Assembly: GCF_013426975.1 (NCBI RefSeq)
Contig: NZ_JACCPY010000035.1
Location: forward strand, 1 to 38,595
Direction of reading: 5' to 3'
Length of the DNA stretch: 38,595 nucleotides
Source: Sphaerotilus sulfidivorans
GTDB taxonomy: Bacteria > Pseudomonadota > Gammaproteobacteria > Burkholderiales > Burkholderiaceae_C
Shown: one piece after another, positions 25,701-34,564 of the stretch
Layout of the letters: each line of letters starts with the position of its first letter
Position numbering within the stretch: the first letter of the stretch is position 1
Program-made: the position numbers and the translations under genes
Notes under the pieces: generated by a model
Seen by the model: only the letters and a program-made list of their open reading frames with translations
Told to the model about the DNA's origin: nothing
The model's database searches: none

Positions 25701-26312
25701 ATGAAGAAAACATCCCTGCACCGTGCGGCGCTGCTGTCGGCGCTGCTGGCCACGCTGCTGTCGGGCTGCGCGCCAATGCTGGTCGGCGGCGCCGCCGTCG
25801 GCGGCGCGATGGTGGCCACCGACCGCCGCAGCGCCGGCATCCAGCTCGAGGACGAAGGCCTGGAGCTGAAGGTGCGCCAGCGCATCCGCACCATCGCCGG
25901 CGAGCGCTCGCATGTCAGCATCAACAGCTACAACCGCCAGGTGCTGCTGACCGGCGAGGTCTTCAACGAGGCCGACAAGGCCGCCATCGAGCAGGCCGCC
26001 TCGAAGATCGACGGCGTGCGTTCGGTGGTCAACGATCTGGCGGTGATGTGGCCCAGCTCGACCAGCGAGCGCTCGCGCGATCTGGTGCTGGCCGGCAAGG
26101 TCAAGGCCACGCTGATCGACGCGGCCGGGCTGTCGGCGCGCGCCTTCCACATCACCGTCGAGCGCGGCGCGGTCTACCTGATGGGCCGGGTCACCGAGGA
26201 AGAGGCGCAGCGCGCCATCGACCTGACCCGCAGCGTCTCCGGCGTGAGCAAGGTGGTGCGTCTGGTCGAGATCCTGACGCCAGAGCAGCTGGCCAACCTC
26301 AAGGTCCGCTGA
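25701..26312 (+). CDS. dolP: DolP-like BON-domain outer-membrane lipoprotein
   Basis: 203 residues. The lipoprotein signal ends in LLATLLSGC (Cys about residue 23) and a glycine-rich segment GGAAVGGAM follows. Two BON domains come next: VRQRIRTIAGERSHVSINSY with GEVFNEADKAAIEQ, and VKATLIDAAGLSARAFHITV with GRVTEEEAQRAIDL. DolP (YraP) is a division-site outer-membrane lipoprotein that binds anionic phospholipid and supports envelope integrity and BAM function. The start at 25701 has AAAGGA about 8 bases upstream. Gene order downstream of diaA matches E. coli. It is convergent with the dehydrogenase gene, only 26 bases away. Confidence 0.9.
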   Translation: MKKTSLHRAALLSALLATLLSGCAPMLVGGAAVGGAMVATDRRSAGIQLEDEGLELKVRQRIRTIAGERSHVSINSYNRQVLLTGEVFNEADKAAIEQAASKIDGVRSVVNDLAVMWPSSTSERSRDLVLAGKVKATLIDAAGLSARAFHITVERGAVYLMGRVTEEEAQRAIDLTRSVSGVSKVVRLVEILTPEQLANLKVR

Positions 26313-26338
26313 GCGCGCCCAGCCCGCCGGGGGCAGGC

Positions 26339-27238
26339 TCAGCGCAGCCGGCGGATCAGGCTGGAGGTGTCCTGGCGGCCGCCGCCCAGCGCCTGCACCT
26401 CGGCATAGAACTGGTCGACCAGCGCGGTCACCGGCAGGCGCGAACCGTTGCGGCGCGCCTCCTCCAGCACCAGGCCGAGGTCCTTGCGCATCCAGTCGAC
26501 CGCAAAGCCGAAGTCGAACTGGCCGTCCGCCATGGTGCGGCCGCGGTTGTCCATCTGCCAGCTCTGCGCCGCGCCCTTGCCGATGACCTCGAGCACCTGC
26601 GCCATGTCCAGGCCGGCGTTCTGGCCGAAGGCGATCGCCTCCGACAGGCCCTGCACCAGGCCGGCGATGCAGATCTGGTTGACCATCTTCGCGAGCTGGC
26701 CGGCGCCGCTGTCGCCCAGGCGGGTGACCGCACGCGAGAAGGCCAGTGCGACCGGGCGCATCGTCTCGAAGGCCTCGGGCGTGCCGCCGCACATCACCGT
26801 CAGCACGCCGTTGACCGCGCCCGCCTGACCGCCGGACACGGGGGCGTCGACGAAGTCGCAGCCCCGCGCACGCGCCAGCAGCGCCAGCTCGCGCGCCACG
26901 TCGGCCGAGGCGGTGGTGTGATCCACCAGCAGGCCGCCCGGCTTCAGGCCGGCCAGCGCCCCCTCCTCGCCCAGCACCACCGAGCGCAGGTCATCGTCGT
27001 TGCCGACGCAGATGAAGACGATGTCGGCCTGCTCGGCCGCCTGGCGCGGCGTGGATGCGCTGGCCACCGTCAGGCCGGCATGGGCCTCGACCCATTCGGC
27101 GGCCTTCGCGGCGGTGCGGTTGTAGACGGTGACCGAGTGGCCGGCACGGGCGAGGTGGCCGGCCATCGGCCCGCCCATCACGCCCAGGCCCAGGAAGGCG
27201 ACGCGGCGGGGTTCGATCGGATCGTGGCTGCGGGTCAT
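26339..27238 (-). CDS. NAD(P)-dependent beta-hydroxyacid dehydrogenase (3-hydroxyisobutyrate/tartronate semialdehyde type)
   Basis: 299 residues, the normal length for this family. The N-terminal Rossmann motif is FLGLGVMGGPMAGHLARAGH, followed by VYNRTAAKA. The substrate-site signature is DAPVSGGQAGAVNGVLTVMC, and the catalytic Lys lies in AGQLAKMVNQICIAG. These enzymes oxidise 3-hydroxyisobutyrate or reduce tartronate semialdehyde; sequence alone does not fix the substrate. Arg at the cofactor loop (NRT) suggests NADP preference (inference). The start at 27238 is chosen because the Rossmann strand begins 12 residues later; no strong ribosome site is visible. It lies 34 bases after pilU on the same strand. 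Confidence 0.92.
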   Translation of the reverse strand: MTRSHDPIEPRRVAFLGLGVMGGPMAGHLARAGHSVTVYNRTAAKAAEWVEAHAGLTVASASTPRQAAEQADIVFICVGNDDDLRSVVLGEEGALAGLKPGGLLVDHTTASADVARELALLARARGCDFVDAPVSGGQAGAVNGVLTVMCGGTPEAFETMRPVALAFSRAVTRLGDSGAGQLAKMVNQICIAGLVQGLSEAIAFGQNAGLDMAQVLEVIGKGAAQSWQMDNRGRTMADGQFDFGFAVDWMRKDLGLVLEEARRNGSRLPVTALVDQFYAEVQALGGGRQDTSSLIRRLR

Positions 27239-27272
27239 GGAGACAGGCTCGAAAGTGGCAACGGCCGCCATC

Positions 27273-28472
27273 CTACGCCCGCGAGGTGCGCGGCAGCGGC
27301 GCGCGCAGCGGGTGCGCCCCGAGCGGATCATCGACCTTCCAGCCCTCCGAGGCGCGCGCCTCCAGCGGCGGCGGCTCGCCGGCCTTGCGCACGCTGCGCA
27401 GCTTGATCTCCAGCCGCAGGTCCCCCAGCGAGTCGGCATGGCGCAGCGCGTCCTCCTCGCTGATGAAATGACCCTCGTAGAGGTCGAACAGCGCCTGGTC
27501 GAAGGTCTGCATGCCGTTCTCGCGGCTGCGCTTCATGATCTCCTTGATCGCCGAGACCTCGCCGCGGAAGATCAGGTCGGAAATATGCGGCCCGTTGATC
27601 AGCACCTCGACCGCGGCGATGCGGCCGCTGCCGTCCTGGCGCGGCACCAGGCGCTGCGAGATCATCGCGCGCAGGTTCAGCGACAGGTCCATCAGGAGCT
27701 GGTCGCGCCGCTCCTCGGGGAAGAAGTTGACGATGCGGTCCAGCGCCTGGTTGGCGTTGTTGGCGTGCAGCGTGGCCATGCACAGATGGCCGGTCTCGGC
27801 GAAGGCGACCGCATGCTGCATCGTCTCGCGGTCGCGGATCTCGCCCATCAGGATCACGTCGGGCGCCTGGCGCAGGGTGTTCTTCAGCGCCGCCTCCCAG
27901 CTCAGCGTGTCGATGCCGACCTCGCGCTGGGTCACGATCGAGTTCTTGTGCGGATGCACGAACTCGACCGGATCCTCGATGGTGACGATGTGGTCGTAGG
28001 CGCTGGTATTGCGGTGATCGATCATCGCCGCCAGCGAGGTCGACTTGCCCGAGCCGGTCGCGCCGACCATGATGATCAGCCCGCGCCTGGTCATCGTCAG
28101 ATCCTTCAGGATCGTCGGCAGGCCGAGCGCGTCGATGCTGGGCAGATCCTTCGGGATGGTGCGCAGCACCATGCCGGTCTGGCCCTGCTGCACGAAGACA
28201 TTGACCCGGAAGCGGCCGATGTCCTTCGGCGAGATCGCGAAGTTGCACTCCTTGGTGCGCTCGAACTCCGCGAGCTGCTTGTCGTTCATGATGGTGCGGG
28301 CCAGCGCCATGGTGTGCTGGCCCGACAGCGCCTGCGGCGACACCCGCACCACCTTGCCGTCGACCTTGATCGCCGGGGGACAGTCGCAGGTCAGGAACAG
28401 GTCCGAGCCGCCGCGCGAGACCAGCATCGACAGCATCTGGTTGATGAACTTGGAGGCCTGATCGCGTTCCAT
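27273..28472 (-). CDS. pilU: Type IV pilus retraction ATPase PilU
   Basis: 399 residues. It is a secretion/retraction ATPase of the PilT/VirB11 superfamily: N-terminal sensor-like domain (FLTCDCPPAIKVDGKVVRVS), Walker A GATGSGKST, Asp box TIEDPVEFVHPHKNSIVTQR, Walker B DVILMGEIRD and His box TGHLCMATLHANNANQALDR. Compared with PilT it lacks the AIRNLIRE motif at the C-terminus, having ISDLIFRGEVSAIKEIMKRS instead, and has a longer tail, as PilU does. It assists PilT in depolymerising the pilus for twitching motility. The pilT gene is directly upstream on the same strand (59 bases), the usual arrangement. Confidence 0.95.
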   Translation of the reverse strand: MERDQASKFINQMLSMLVSRGGSDLFLTCDCPPAIKVDGKVVRVSPQALSGQHTMALARTIMNDKQLAEFERTKECNFAISPKDIGRFRVNVFVQQGQTGMVLRTIPKDLPSIDALGLPTILKDLTMTRRGLIIMVGATGSGKSTSLAAMIDHRNTSAYDHIVTIEDPVEFVHPHKNSIVTQREVGIDTLSWEAALKNTLRQAPDVILMGEIRDRETMQHAVAFAETGHLCMATLHANNANQALDRIVNFFPEERRDQLLMDLSLNLRAMISQRLVPRQDGSGRIAAVEVLINGPHISDLIFRGEVSAIKEIMKRSRENGMQTFDQALFDLYEGHFISEEDALRHADSLGDLRLEIKLRSVRKAGEPPPLEARASEGWKVDDPLGAHPLRAPLPRTSRA

Positions 28473-28531
28473 GGTGAATCGATGATGTCGGTTGATGTCA
28501 GGGAATGTCCGCCGAACCCGGGCGGGCGGAC

Positions 28532-29575
28532 TCAGCCGGGAAAGTTCTCCGGCGAGCGCGCCTTGCTGCGCGCCTCGGCCGCGCTGATCAGGCCGCGGCG
28601 CAGCAGATCGGCCAGGCACTGGTCGAGCGTCTGCATGCCCAGGGCCTGGCCGGTCTGGATGATCGAGTACATCTGCGCCACCTTGGCCTCGCGGATCAGG
28701 TTGCGGATGGCCGGCGTGCCCAGCATGATCTCGTGCGCCGCCACCCGGCCGTTGCCCTCGCGGTTCTTGCACAGCGCCTGCGAGATCACCGCCACCAGCG
28801 ACTCCGACAGCATCGCCCGGACCATGTTTTTGTCGCCGGCATCGAACACGTCGATGATCCGGTCGATGGTCTTGGCCGCGCTGGAGGTGTGCAGCGTGCC
28901 GAAGACCAGGTGGCCGGTCTCGGCCGCGGTCAGCGCCAGCTGGATGGTCTCCTTGTCGCGCATTTCGCCCACCAGGATCGCGTCCGGATCCTCGCGCAGC
29001 GCTCCGCGCAGCGCCGCCGAGAAGCTGCGGGTGTCGCGATGGACCTCGCGCTGGTTGACCAGGCTTTTCTTGGACTCGTGCACGAACTCGATCGGATCCT
29101 CGATCGTCAGGATGTGGCCCTGCGAGGTCTCGTTGAGGTGATTGACCATCGCCGCCAGCGTGGTCGACTTGCCTGATCCGGTCGGGCCGGTCACCAGCAC
29201 CAGGCCGCGCGGCTTGAGCGCCAGATCGGCGAAGACCTTCGGCGCCTTCAGCTCCTCGAGCGTCAGGATCTTGCTCGGAATGGCCCGGAAGACCGCGCCC
29301 ATGCCGCGGTTCTGGCGGAAGGCATTGACCCGGAAGCGCGACAGCCCGTCGATCTCGAAGGAGAAGTCGCAGTCCTGATGCTCCTCGAAGACCTTCTTCT
29401 GCGCATCGTTCATGACCGAATGCACCATCTCGTGCACCTTCGCGTGGGGCAGCGGATCGACATTCAGGCGGCGCACATTGCCATGGACACGGATCAGCGG
29501 TGCCATGCCGGCCGACAGGTGCAGGTCGGACGCCTTGTTGCGGACCGCGAATTTCAGCAGCTCAAAGATCTCCAT
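28532..29575 (-). CDS. pilT: Type IV pilus retraction ATPase PilT
   Basis: 347 residues, the standard PilT length. It powers pilus retraction as a hexamer on the cytoplasmic side of the inner membrane. Motifs: N-terminal LLKFAVRNKASDLHLSAGM, Walker A GPTGSGKST, Asp box TIEDPIEFVHESKKSLVNQR, Walker B DAILVGEMRD, His box TGHLVFGTLHTSSAAKTIDR, and the C-terminal retraction motif AIRNLIREAK, which identifies PilT rather than PilB or PilU. It is divergent from yggS over 63 bases, a neighbourhood conserved in betaproteobacteria. Confidence 0.97.
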   Translation of the reverse strand: MEIFELLKFAVRNKASDLHLSAGMAPLIRVHGNVRRLNVDPLPHAKVHEMVHSVMNDAQKKVFEEHQDCDFSFEIDGLSRFRVNAFRQNRGMGAVFRAIPSKILTLEELKAPKVFADLALKPRGLVLVTGPTGSGKSTTLAAMVNHLNETSQGHILTIEDPIEFVHESKKSLVNQREVHRDTRSFSAALRGALREDPDAILVGEMRDKETIQLALTAAETGHLVFGTLHTSSAAKTIDRIIDVFDAGDKNMVRAMLSESLVAVISQALCKNREGNGRVAAHEIMLGTPAIRNLIREAKVAQMYSIIQTGQALGMQTLDQCLADLLRRGLISAAEARSKARSPENFPG

Positions 29576-29638
29576 GTGATATCCATGTCTGGGTACGGGA
29601 CTGCCCCGGAAAATACGAAAAACCGCAAGCCGACGATT

Positions 29639-30370
29639 ATGACGACCCTTGATGACTCGATCCAAGTTGTACACCAGCGCCTCGAGGCAGCACGCATCCG
29701 CGCCGAACGTGCGCAAGGATCCGTGCGATTGCTGGCGGTCAGCAAGACCCGCACCGCCGACGAGGTGCGTGCCGCCCATGCGGCCGGGCTGCGGGCCTTC
29801 GGCGAGAACTATGTCCAGGAGGGCCTGGACAAGATCGCCGCGCTGGCCGATCTGCGCAACGACCTCGAGTGGCACCTGATCGGGCCGCTGCAGTCGAACA
29901 AGACCCGGGTGGTAGCGGAAGGCTTCGACTGGGTGCATTCGGTCGACCGGCTGCGCACGGCCGAGCGGCTCTCGGCCCAGCGCCCGCCCGACCTGCCGCC
30001 GCTGCAGGTGTGCCTGCAGGTCAACATCAGCGGCGAGGCCAGCAAGAGCGGCGCCAGCCCGGCCGAGCTGCCGGCGCTGGCCCGGGCGGTGGCGGCCCTG
30101 CCGCGGCTGCGCCTGCGCGGCCTGATGGCGATTCCTGCCCCCGCCGAGGGCCTGGAGGCGCAGCGCGAGCCGCACCGCGCGCTGCGCGAGCTGCTGGAGC
30201 GCCTGCGCGCCGACGGCCTGGCGCTCGACACCCTGTCGATGGGCATGAGCGACGACCTGGAGGCCGCGATTCTCGAAGGCGCGACCCTGGTGCGCATCGG
30301 CACCGCGATCTTCGGCAGCCGGCCGGCCCTGCAGGCGCCCACACGATCATTGACAGGAGTTGCAGGCTGA
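29639..30370 (+). CDS. yggS: YggS/PROSC family pyridoxal-phosphate homeostasis protein
   Basis: 243 residues. It is a single-domain alanine-racemase-fold protein that carries PLP and buffers vitamin B6 and amino-acid pools, without known racemase activity. Visible motifs: LLAVSKTRTADEV (PLP Lys about residue 36), FGENYVQEGLDKIAAL, EWHLIGPLQSNKTR, CLQVNISGEASKSG, LRGLMAIPAP, and the phosphate-binding end LSMGMSDDLEAAILEGATLV followed by RIGTAIFG. The ATG at 29639 places the N-terminal helix correctly; the leader is AT-rich with no strong Shine-Dalgarno. In many genomes yggS precedes proC; here proC lies ~6 kb further right. Confidence 0.95.
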   Translation: MTTLDDSIQVVHQRLEAARIRAERAQGSVRLLAVSKTRTADEVRAAHAAGLRAFGENYVQEGLDKIAALADLRNDLEWHLIGPLQSNKTRVVAEGFDWVHSVDRLRTAERLSAQRPPDLPPLQVCLQVNISGEASKSGASPAELPALARAVAALPRLRLRGLMAIPAPAEGLEAQREPHRALRELLERLRADGLALDTLSMGMSDDLEAAILEGATLVRIGTAIFGSRPALQAPTRSLTGVAG

Positions 30371-30381
30371 ACACCTCGCGA

Positions 30382-30405
30382 CGCCACACTTCCCGAGGTG
30401 TGGCG
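30382..30405. terminator. Hairpin between convergent yggS and the small secreted-protein gene
   Basis: CGCCACAC (30382-30389) pairs with GTGTGGCG (30398-30405) around an 8-base loop. It lies between two convergent genes (stops at 30370 and 30414) and could serve both. No clear U-tract on either side. Confidence 0.5.
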
Positions 30406-30413
30406 CTCCCCGA

Positions 30414-30743
30414 TCAGGGCCGGGCCTGCACAGGTGTGGGCGCAGGGGCCGGCGAACGCTCGGCCGCCAGCGTGGCCACCAGCAGCTCGCGCCGCGTCGC
30501 CGAGGCGGGAGCAGGCTGCGGGGCGGCCGCACTGGCACCGGCGCTGACGCGCCCCAGATCACCCGGACAGGGCTGGCCCTGGAAGACGAAGCCGCTGGCG
30601 CTGTCGCTGCGGCACTTGTAGACGCCCGCGGGCAGCTGGGCCAGCGCCGGCGCAGCCGCACCGGCCAGGCCCAGCAGCAGAGCGAGCGCACCCGATCGGG
30701 CGCGCAGGGGCAGACAGTGGATCGTGAAGGTTCCCGAGGGCAT
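30414..30743 (-). CDS. Small secreted protein, DUF4124-like motif
   Basis: 109 residues from the ATG at 30743. A signal peptide is visible (hydrophobic core SGALALLLGLAGAAA, probable cleavage after PALA). The mature part starts LPAGVYKCRSDSASGFVFQG followed by QPCPG. The pattern VYKC...QxxPC is that of DUF4124 proteins, small periplasmic proteins of unknown function common in gammaproteobacteria and betaproteobacteria; the two Cys could form a disulfide. The rest is an Ala/Pro-rich low-complexity tail. A TTG at 30788 in the same frame is less likely because its purine-rich leader abuts the codon. No neighbour suggests a function. Confidence 0.6.
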   Translation of the reverse strand: MPSGTFTIHCLPLRARSGALALLLGLAGAAAPALAQLPAGVYKCRSDSASGFVFQGQPCPGDLGRVSAGASAAAPQPAPASATRRELLVATLAAERSPAPAPTPVQARP

Positions 30744-30811
30744 GGCAGAGTCCAGGAATCGTTTCAAGAGACGTTTTTCGAGATTCAACCCTCCGGACGG
30801 ATGATTTCGAT

Positions 30812-30842
30812 CCCCACACCCCTCGAACGAGGGGGTGGATCC
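30812..30842. terminator. Hairpin downstream of the Lrp-type gene
   Basis: CCCCTCG-AA-CGAGGGG (30819-30834) is extended outward by CCAC/GTGG and GATC-like ends with one bulge, giving a long GC stem. It lies about 45 bases past the stop of the Lrp-type regulator gene on the minus strand. No U-tract is seen. Confidence 0.45.
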
Positions 30843-30885
30843 CGGCCGATCCCGGCCAAGCCCGGTCGGATGCCGCGGCCTGCGC

Positions 30886-31374
30886 TCAGAGCTTGATCGC
30901 CGCGGTGTTCTTGACCTCTTCCATCACCACATAGGTGCGCGTCTCGCGCACGCCGGGCAGCGCCCAGATCACCGAGCCGATGAACTCGCGGTAGGCGGCC
31001 ATGTCGGCCACCCGGGTCTTGAGCAGGTAGTCGAAGCCGCCGGCCACCAGGTGGCACTCCAGGATCTCGGGGCGCACCTGCACCGCGGCGCGGAAGGTGT
31101 CCATCACGTCCTGCACCGTGCGGTCGAGCAGCACCTCGACGAAGACCATCAGCCCGGCGTCGAGCTTGACCGGATCGAGCCGCGCCTCGTAGCCGAGGAT
31201 GAAGCCTTCGCGGGTGAGGCGGCGCACCCGCTCCAGCACCGCGGTCGGCGACAGATGCACCGCCTCGGCCAGCTTCAGGTTGGAGAGGCGCCCGTCGGCC
31301 TGCAGCAGCGCGAGGATGCGACGGTCGATCTTGTCCAGATCGGAGGAGCTGCGGTCAGTGGCCATGCCGGACAT
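30886..31374 (-). CDS. Lrp/AsnC family regulator, probable regulator of putA
   Basis: 162 residues. An N-terminal winged helix-turn-helix (DKIDRRILALLQADGRLSNL, then EAVHLSPTAVLERVRRLTRE) is followed by the RAM ligand-binding domain (VFVEVLLDRTVQDVMDTFRA, ECHLVAGGFDYLLKTRVADM and PGVRETRTYVVMEEVKN). Lrp-type proteins bind DNA as dimers to octamers and respond to amino acids. The gene is divergent from putA over 89 bases, the arrangement of PutR/PutA pairs in which the regulator activates proline catabolism in response to proline (inference by context). The start at 31374 has GGGGGAGAAG upstream; an internal Met at 31365 is less well placed. Confidence 0.93.
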   Translation of the reverse strand: MSGMATDRSSSDLDKIDRRILALLQADGRLSNLKLAEAVHLSPTAVLERVRRLTREGFILGYEARLDPVKLDAGLMVFVEVLLDRTVQDVMDTFRAAVQVRPEILECHLVAGGFDYLLKTRVADMAAYREFIGSVIWALPGVRETRTYVVMEEVKNTAAIKL

Positions 31375-31405
31375 TATCCGGTCTTCTCCCCCGATTTTGG
31401 CGAGT

Positions 31406-31426
31406 TATTCGACATCGTGGCGAATA
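31406..31426. promoter_or_regulatory. Candidate Lrp-type operator in the regulator/putA gap
   Basis: TATTCG (31406-31411) and CGAATA (31421-31426) form a perfect 6-base inverted repeat with a 9-base spacer, within the only AT-rich part of the 89-base intergenic region. The 15-bp centre-to-centre layout and position between a divergent Lrp-type gene and putA fit an autoregulator/activator site. Binding is not shown. Confidence 0.45.
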
Positions 31427-31463
31427 CGCTGGAGACCTTTCCAACGCCGCCGAGACCGCCGCC

Positions 31464-34400
31464 ATGAATGCCCTGACCGACCTCCCCGCCCCGGCCGCGC
31501 TGGCCGCCACCTTCTCCGACCGCCTGCCGGCGCCGGTGCGCGACGAGTCGCAGCAGGTCGCGCGGCTGCTGGCCGAACTGAACGGCCGGCTCGACTGGGC
31601 GGCGGTCATCGCACTGGGCACGCCATGGGTGGACGCGGTGCGCCGGCACCCGGCGCCGTTCTGGGCGATGGAATCGCTGCTGCGCGAATACCCGATCTCC
31701 AGCGCCGAAGGTCTGGCGCTGATGCGCCTGGCCGAGGCGCTGCTGCGCGTGCCCGACACCGAGACCGCGCTGGCCCTGACCGCCGACCAGCTCGGCCGCG
31801 CCGACTTCGCAGCGCACACCCACGACGGTCAGGACCACGCGCTGATGAGCCACCTGGCGGCGCAGGCCATCGAGCTGTCGAAGAAGATGCTGCCCGGCGA
31901 CGAGGCCACCGGCCAGCGCGCCGGCCTGCTGCAGCGCCTGGGCGCCAAGACGGTGGTGGCGGCCACGGTGCGCGCGATCCAGCTGCTGGGCCGCCAGTTC
32001 GTGCTCGGCCAGAACATCGGCGAGGCGCTGGACCGCGCCGCGGCCAACCACCGCGAGCACCGCCTGCTGCGCCACAGCTTCGACATGCTGGGCGAAGGCG
32101 CGCGCACCGACGCGGACGCGCAGCGCTACGCCAGGTCGTATGCCGACGCGATCAGCGCCATCGCCGCGCGCGGCCGCCCCGGCCGGCCGGAGGACGGCGA
32201 CGGCATCTCGATCAAGCTCTCGGCGATCGACCCGCGCTACGAGGCAGCCCAGTTCGCCACCGTGCAGCGCCGGATGATGCCGCGCCTGCTTGCGCTGGTG
32301 GACGCCGCGGCCAGCGCCAACCTGAACCTCACCATCGACGCCGAGGAGACCGAGCGGCTGGAGCTGTCGCTGGCGGTGCTCGACGCCACCGCGGCGCATG
32401 TGGCGCAGCGCTTTCCCAACTGGCGCGGCCTGGGCCTGGCGGTGCAGGCCTACCAGACCCGCGCGCCGGAAATGGTCGAGGCGGTCATCGAGATCGCGCG
32501 CCGCCACGGCCTGCGGCTGATGGTGCGCCTGGTCAAGGGCGCCTACTGGGACGGCGAGATCAAGCGCGCACAGGAAATGGGCCTGTCGGGCTATCCCGTC
32601 TGGACCGACAAGCGCCACACCGACCTGAGCTATCTGGCCTGCGCGCAGCGCCTGCTGGCCGCCGCCGAGATCTACCCGCAGTTCGCCACCCACAACGCCG
32701 GCACCATCGCCGCGATCCTGGAGATGGCACGCGCGGCCGGGCGCATCGGCGCCGATCCGGGCTTCGAGCTGCAGCGCCTGCACGGCATGGGCGAAGGCAT
32801 CCACCGCGAGGTGCTCAAGCGCGCGGACGCGCCGCCGCTGCGCATCTACGCGCCGGTCGGCGAGCACCGCGACCTGCTGGCCTATCTGGTGCGCCGGCTG
32901 CTGGAGAACGGCGCCAATTCCTCCTTCGTGCACCAGCTCGCCGACGAGGCGGTGTCGATCCCGGCGCTGCTGGCCTCGCCGCTGCGCGCCGCCGCCCCGT
33001 CGACGCTGCCGCTGCCGCGCCGGCTCTACGGCGAGTCGCGCATCAACGCGCTGGGCGTCGATCCGGTGGTCGAGCGCGAGCGCCTGCCGCTGCTGACCCG
33101 CCTGGCGGTGCCGATGCCCGCGGCGCCGACCGATGACAGCGCCGCCTCGGCCGCGCTGGCGATGGAAGCGCTGCACCGCGCCCAGCCGGCCTGGAACGCG
33201 GTGCCTTTGAGCGAGCGCTGCGCCGTGCTGCGCCGCGCCGCCGACCTGATGGAGCGCCAGATGACCGAGCTGGTGGCGCTGCTCGCGCAGGAAGGCCGCA
33301 AGACCTTCGGCGACGGCGTGGCCGAGGTGCGCGAGGCCATCGACTTCTGCCGCTACTACGCCGAGCAGGCCGAAGCCCGCCTGGCCCCGCAGGCCCTGCC
33401 CGGCCCGACCGGCGAGAAGAACGAGCTGCGCCTGCACGGCCGCGGCGTCTTCGTCTGCATCAGCCCGTGGAACTTCCCGCTGGCGATCTTCGCCGGCCAG
33501 GTGGTGGCGGCGCTGGTGGCCGGCAACACGGTGGCGGCCAAGCCGGCCGAGCAGACCCCGCGCAGCGCGCGCCGCTGCGTCGAGCTGCTGATCGAGGCCG
33601 GTCTGCCGGCGGACGCGATCCGCCTGGTCTGCGGCCCCGGCGAGACGGTGGGCGCGGCGCTGGTGGCGCATCCGCGCTGCGCCGGCGTGTGCTTCACCGG
33701 CTCGACCCAGGTCGCGAAGATCATCCAGCGCCAGCTCGCGATGGGCGACGGCCCGATCGTACCCCTGATCGCCGAGACCGGCGGCCTGAACGCGATGATC
33801 GTGGATTCGAGCGCGCTGCCCGAGCAGGTGGTGGACGCGGTGGTGCAGAGCGCCTTCCGCTCGGCCGGCCAGCGCTGCTCGGCACTGCGGCTGCTGCTGG
33901 TGCATGAGGGCGTGGCCGACAAGGTCACCGAGATGATCGCCGGCGCGATGGCCGAGCTGGTCTGCGGCGACCCGGCCGACGCGGCCAGCGGCTGGTCGGT
34001 CGACGTCGGCCCGGTGATCGATGCCGAGGCGCATGCCGGCCTGTCGGCGCAGGTCGCGCGGCTGGAGCGCGAGGCGCGCCTGGTCGCCCGCACCGCGATG
34101 GACACGCGCTTCAGCGCGACCCACATCGCGCCGGTGGCCTTCGAGCTGAAGTCGGTCCAGGAGATGAAGCAGGAGATCTTCGGCCCGGTGCTGCACATCG
34201 TGCGCTGGAGCGGCCCGGTGGACGCGGTGGTCGATCAGGTCAACGCGCTGGGCTACGGCCTGACGCTGGGCATCCACACCCGCATCGACGACCGCGCCCA
34301 CCGCATCGCCGAGCGCGCGCGCGTCGGCAACGTCTATGTCAACCGCAACATGATCGGCGCGGTGGTGGGCGTGCAGCCCTTCGGCGGCGAGGGCCTGTCC

Positions 34401-34517
34401 GGGACCGGCCCGAAGGCGGGCGGCCCGCACTACCTCTACCGCTTCTGCGGCGAGCAGACGCTGACGGTGAACACCGCGGCGGCGGGGGGCAATGCGGCGC
34501 TGCTGGCGGGCGAGTGA
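31464..34517 (+). CDS. putA: Bifunctional proline dehydrogenase / L-glutamate-gamma-semialdehyde dehydrogenase
   Basis: 1017 residues. PutA oxidises proline to glutamate in two steps, with FAD in the first half and NAD+ in the second. The N-terminal PRODH barrel shows DGISIKLSAIDPRY, LTIDAEETERLELSL, LMVRLVKGAYWDGEIKRAQ and YAPVGEHRDLLAYLVRRLLE. The aldehyde dehydrogenase half shows ISPWNFPLAIFAGQ, AETGGLNAMIVDSSA, catalytic Cys805 in SAGQRCSALR and the end QPFGGEGLSGTGPKAGGPHY. It lacks the ribbon-helix-helix domain of E. coli-type PutA (1320 residues), so it cannot repress its own gene. It is the short type near 1000 residues, in line with control by the adjacent Lrp-type protein. Confidence 0.97.
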   Translation: MNALTDLPAPAALAATFSDRLPAPVRDESQQVARLLAELNGRLDWAAVIALGTPWVDAVRRHPAPFWAMESLLREYPISSAEGLALMRLAEALLRVPDTETALALTADQLGRADFAAHTHDGQDHALMSHLAAQAIELSKKMLPGDEATGQRAGLLQRLGAKTVVAATVRAIQLLGRQFVLGQNIGEALDRAAANHREHRLLRHSFDMLGEGARTDADAQRYARSYADAISAIAARGRPGRPEDGDGISIKLSAIDPRYEAAQFATVQRRMMPRLLALVDAAASANLNLTIDAEETERLELSLAVLDATAAHVAQRFPNWRGLGLAVQAYQTRAPEMVEAVIEIARRHGLRLMVRLVKGAYWDGEIKRAQEMGLSGYPVWTDKRHTDLSYLACAQRLLAAAEIYPQFATHNAGTIAAILEMARAAGRIGADPGFELQRLHGMGEGIHREVLKRADAPPLRIYAPVGEHRDLLAYLVRRLLENGANSSFVHQLADEAVSIPALLASPLRAAAPSTLPLPRRLYGESRINALGVDPVVERERLPLLTRLAVPMPAAPTDDSAASAALAMEALHRAQPAWNAVPLSERCAVLRRAADLMERQMTELVALLAQEGRKTFGDGVAEVREAIDFCRYYAEQAEARLAPQALPGPTGEKNELRLHGRGVFVCISPWNFPLAIFAGQVVAALVAGNTVAAKPAEQTPRSARRCVELLIEAGLPADAIRLVCGPGETVGAALVAHPRCAGVCFTGSTQVAKIIQRQLAMGDGPIVPLIAETGGLNAMIVDSSALPEQVVDAVVQSAFRSAGQRCSALRLLLVHEGVADKVTEMIAGAMAELVCGDPADAASGWSVDVGPVIDAEAHAGLSAQVARLEREARLVARTAMDTRFSATHIAPVAFELKSVQEMKQEIFGPVLHIVRWSGPVDAVVDQVNALGYGLTLGIHTRIDDRAHRIAERARVGNVYVNRNMIGAVVGVQPFGGEGLSGTGPKAGGPHYLYRFCGEQTLTVNTAAAGGNAALLAGE

Positions 34518-34529
34518 GTGCAGCCGGTC

Positions 34530-34545
34530 GTGATGGCCATCACGG
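34530..34545. terminator. Palindrome after putA
   Basis: CGTGATGGCCATCACG is a perfect 16-base palindrome starting 13 bases past the putA stop and 20 bases before the next start. It could form a hairpin at the putA 3' end or be an operator for the ATPase gene; no U-tract follows. Confidence 0.4.
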
Positions 34546-34564
34546 CCCCCCTACACTGCCCCCC

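Noticed and set aside
31374-34430. Long minus-strand open frame opposite putA
   Set aside because: putA is complete with PRODH and ALDH motifs; the opposite frame has only complement-type composition.
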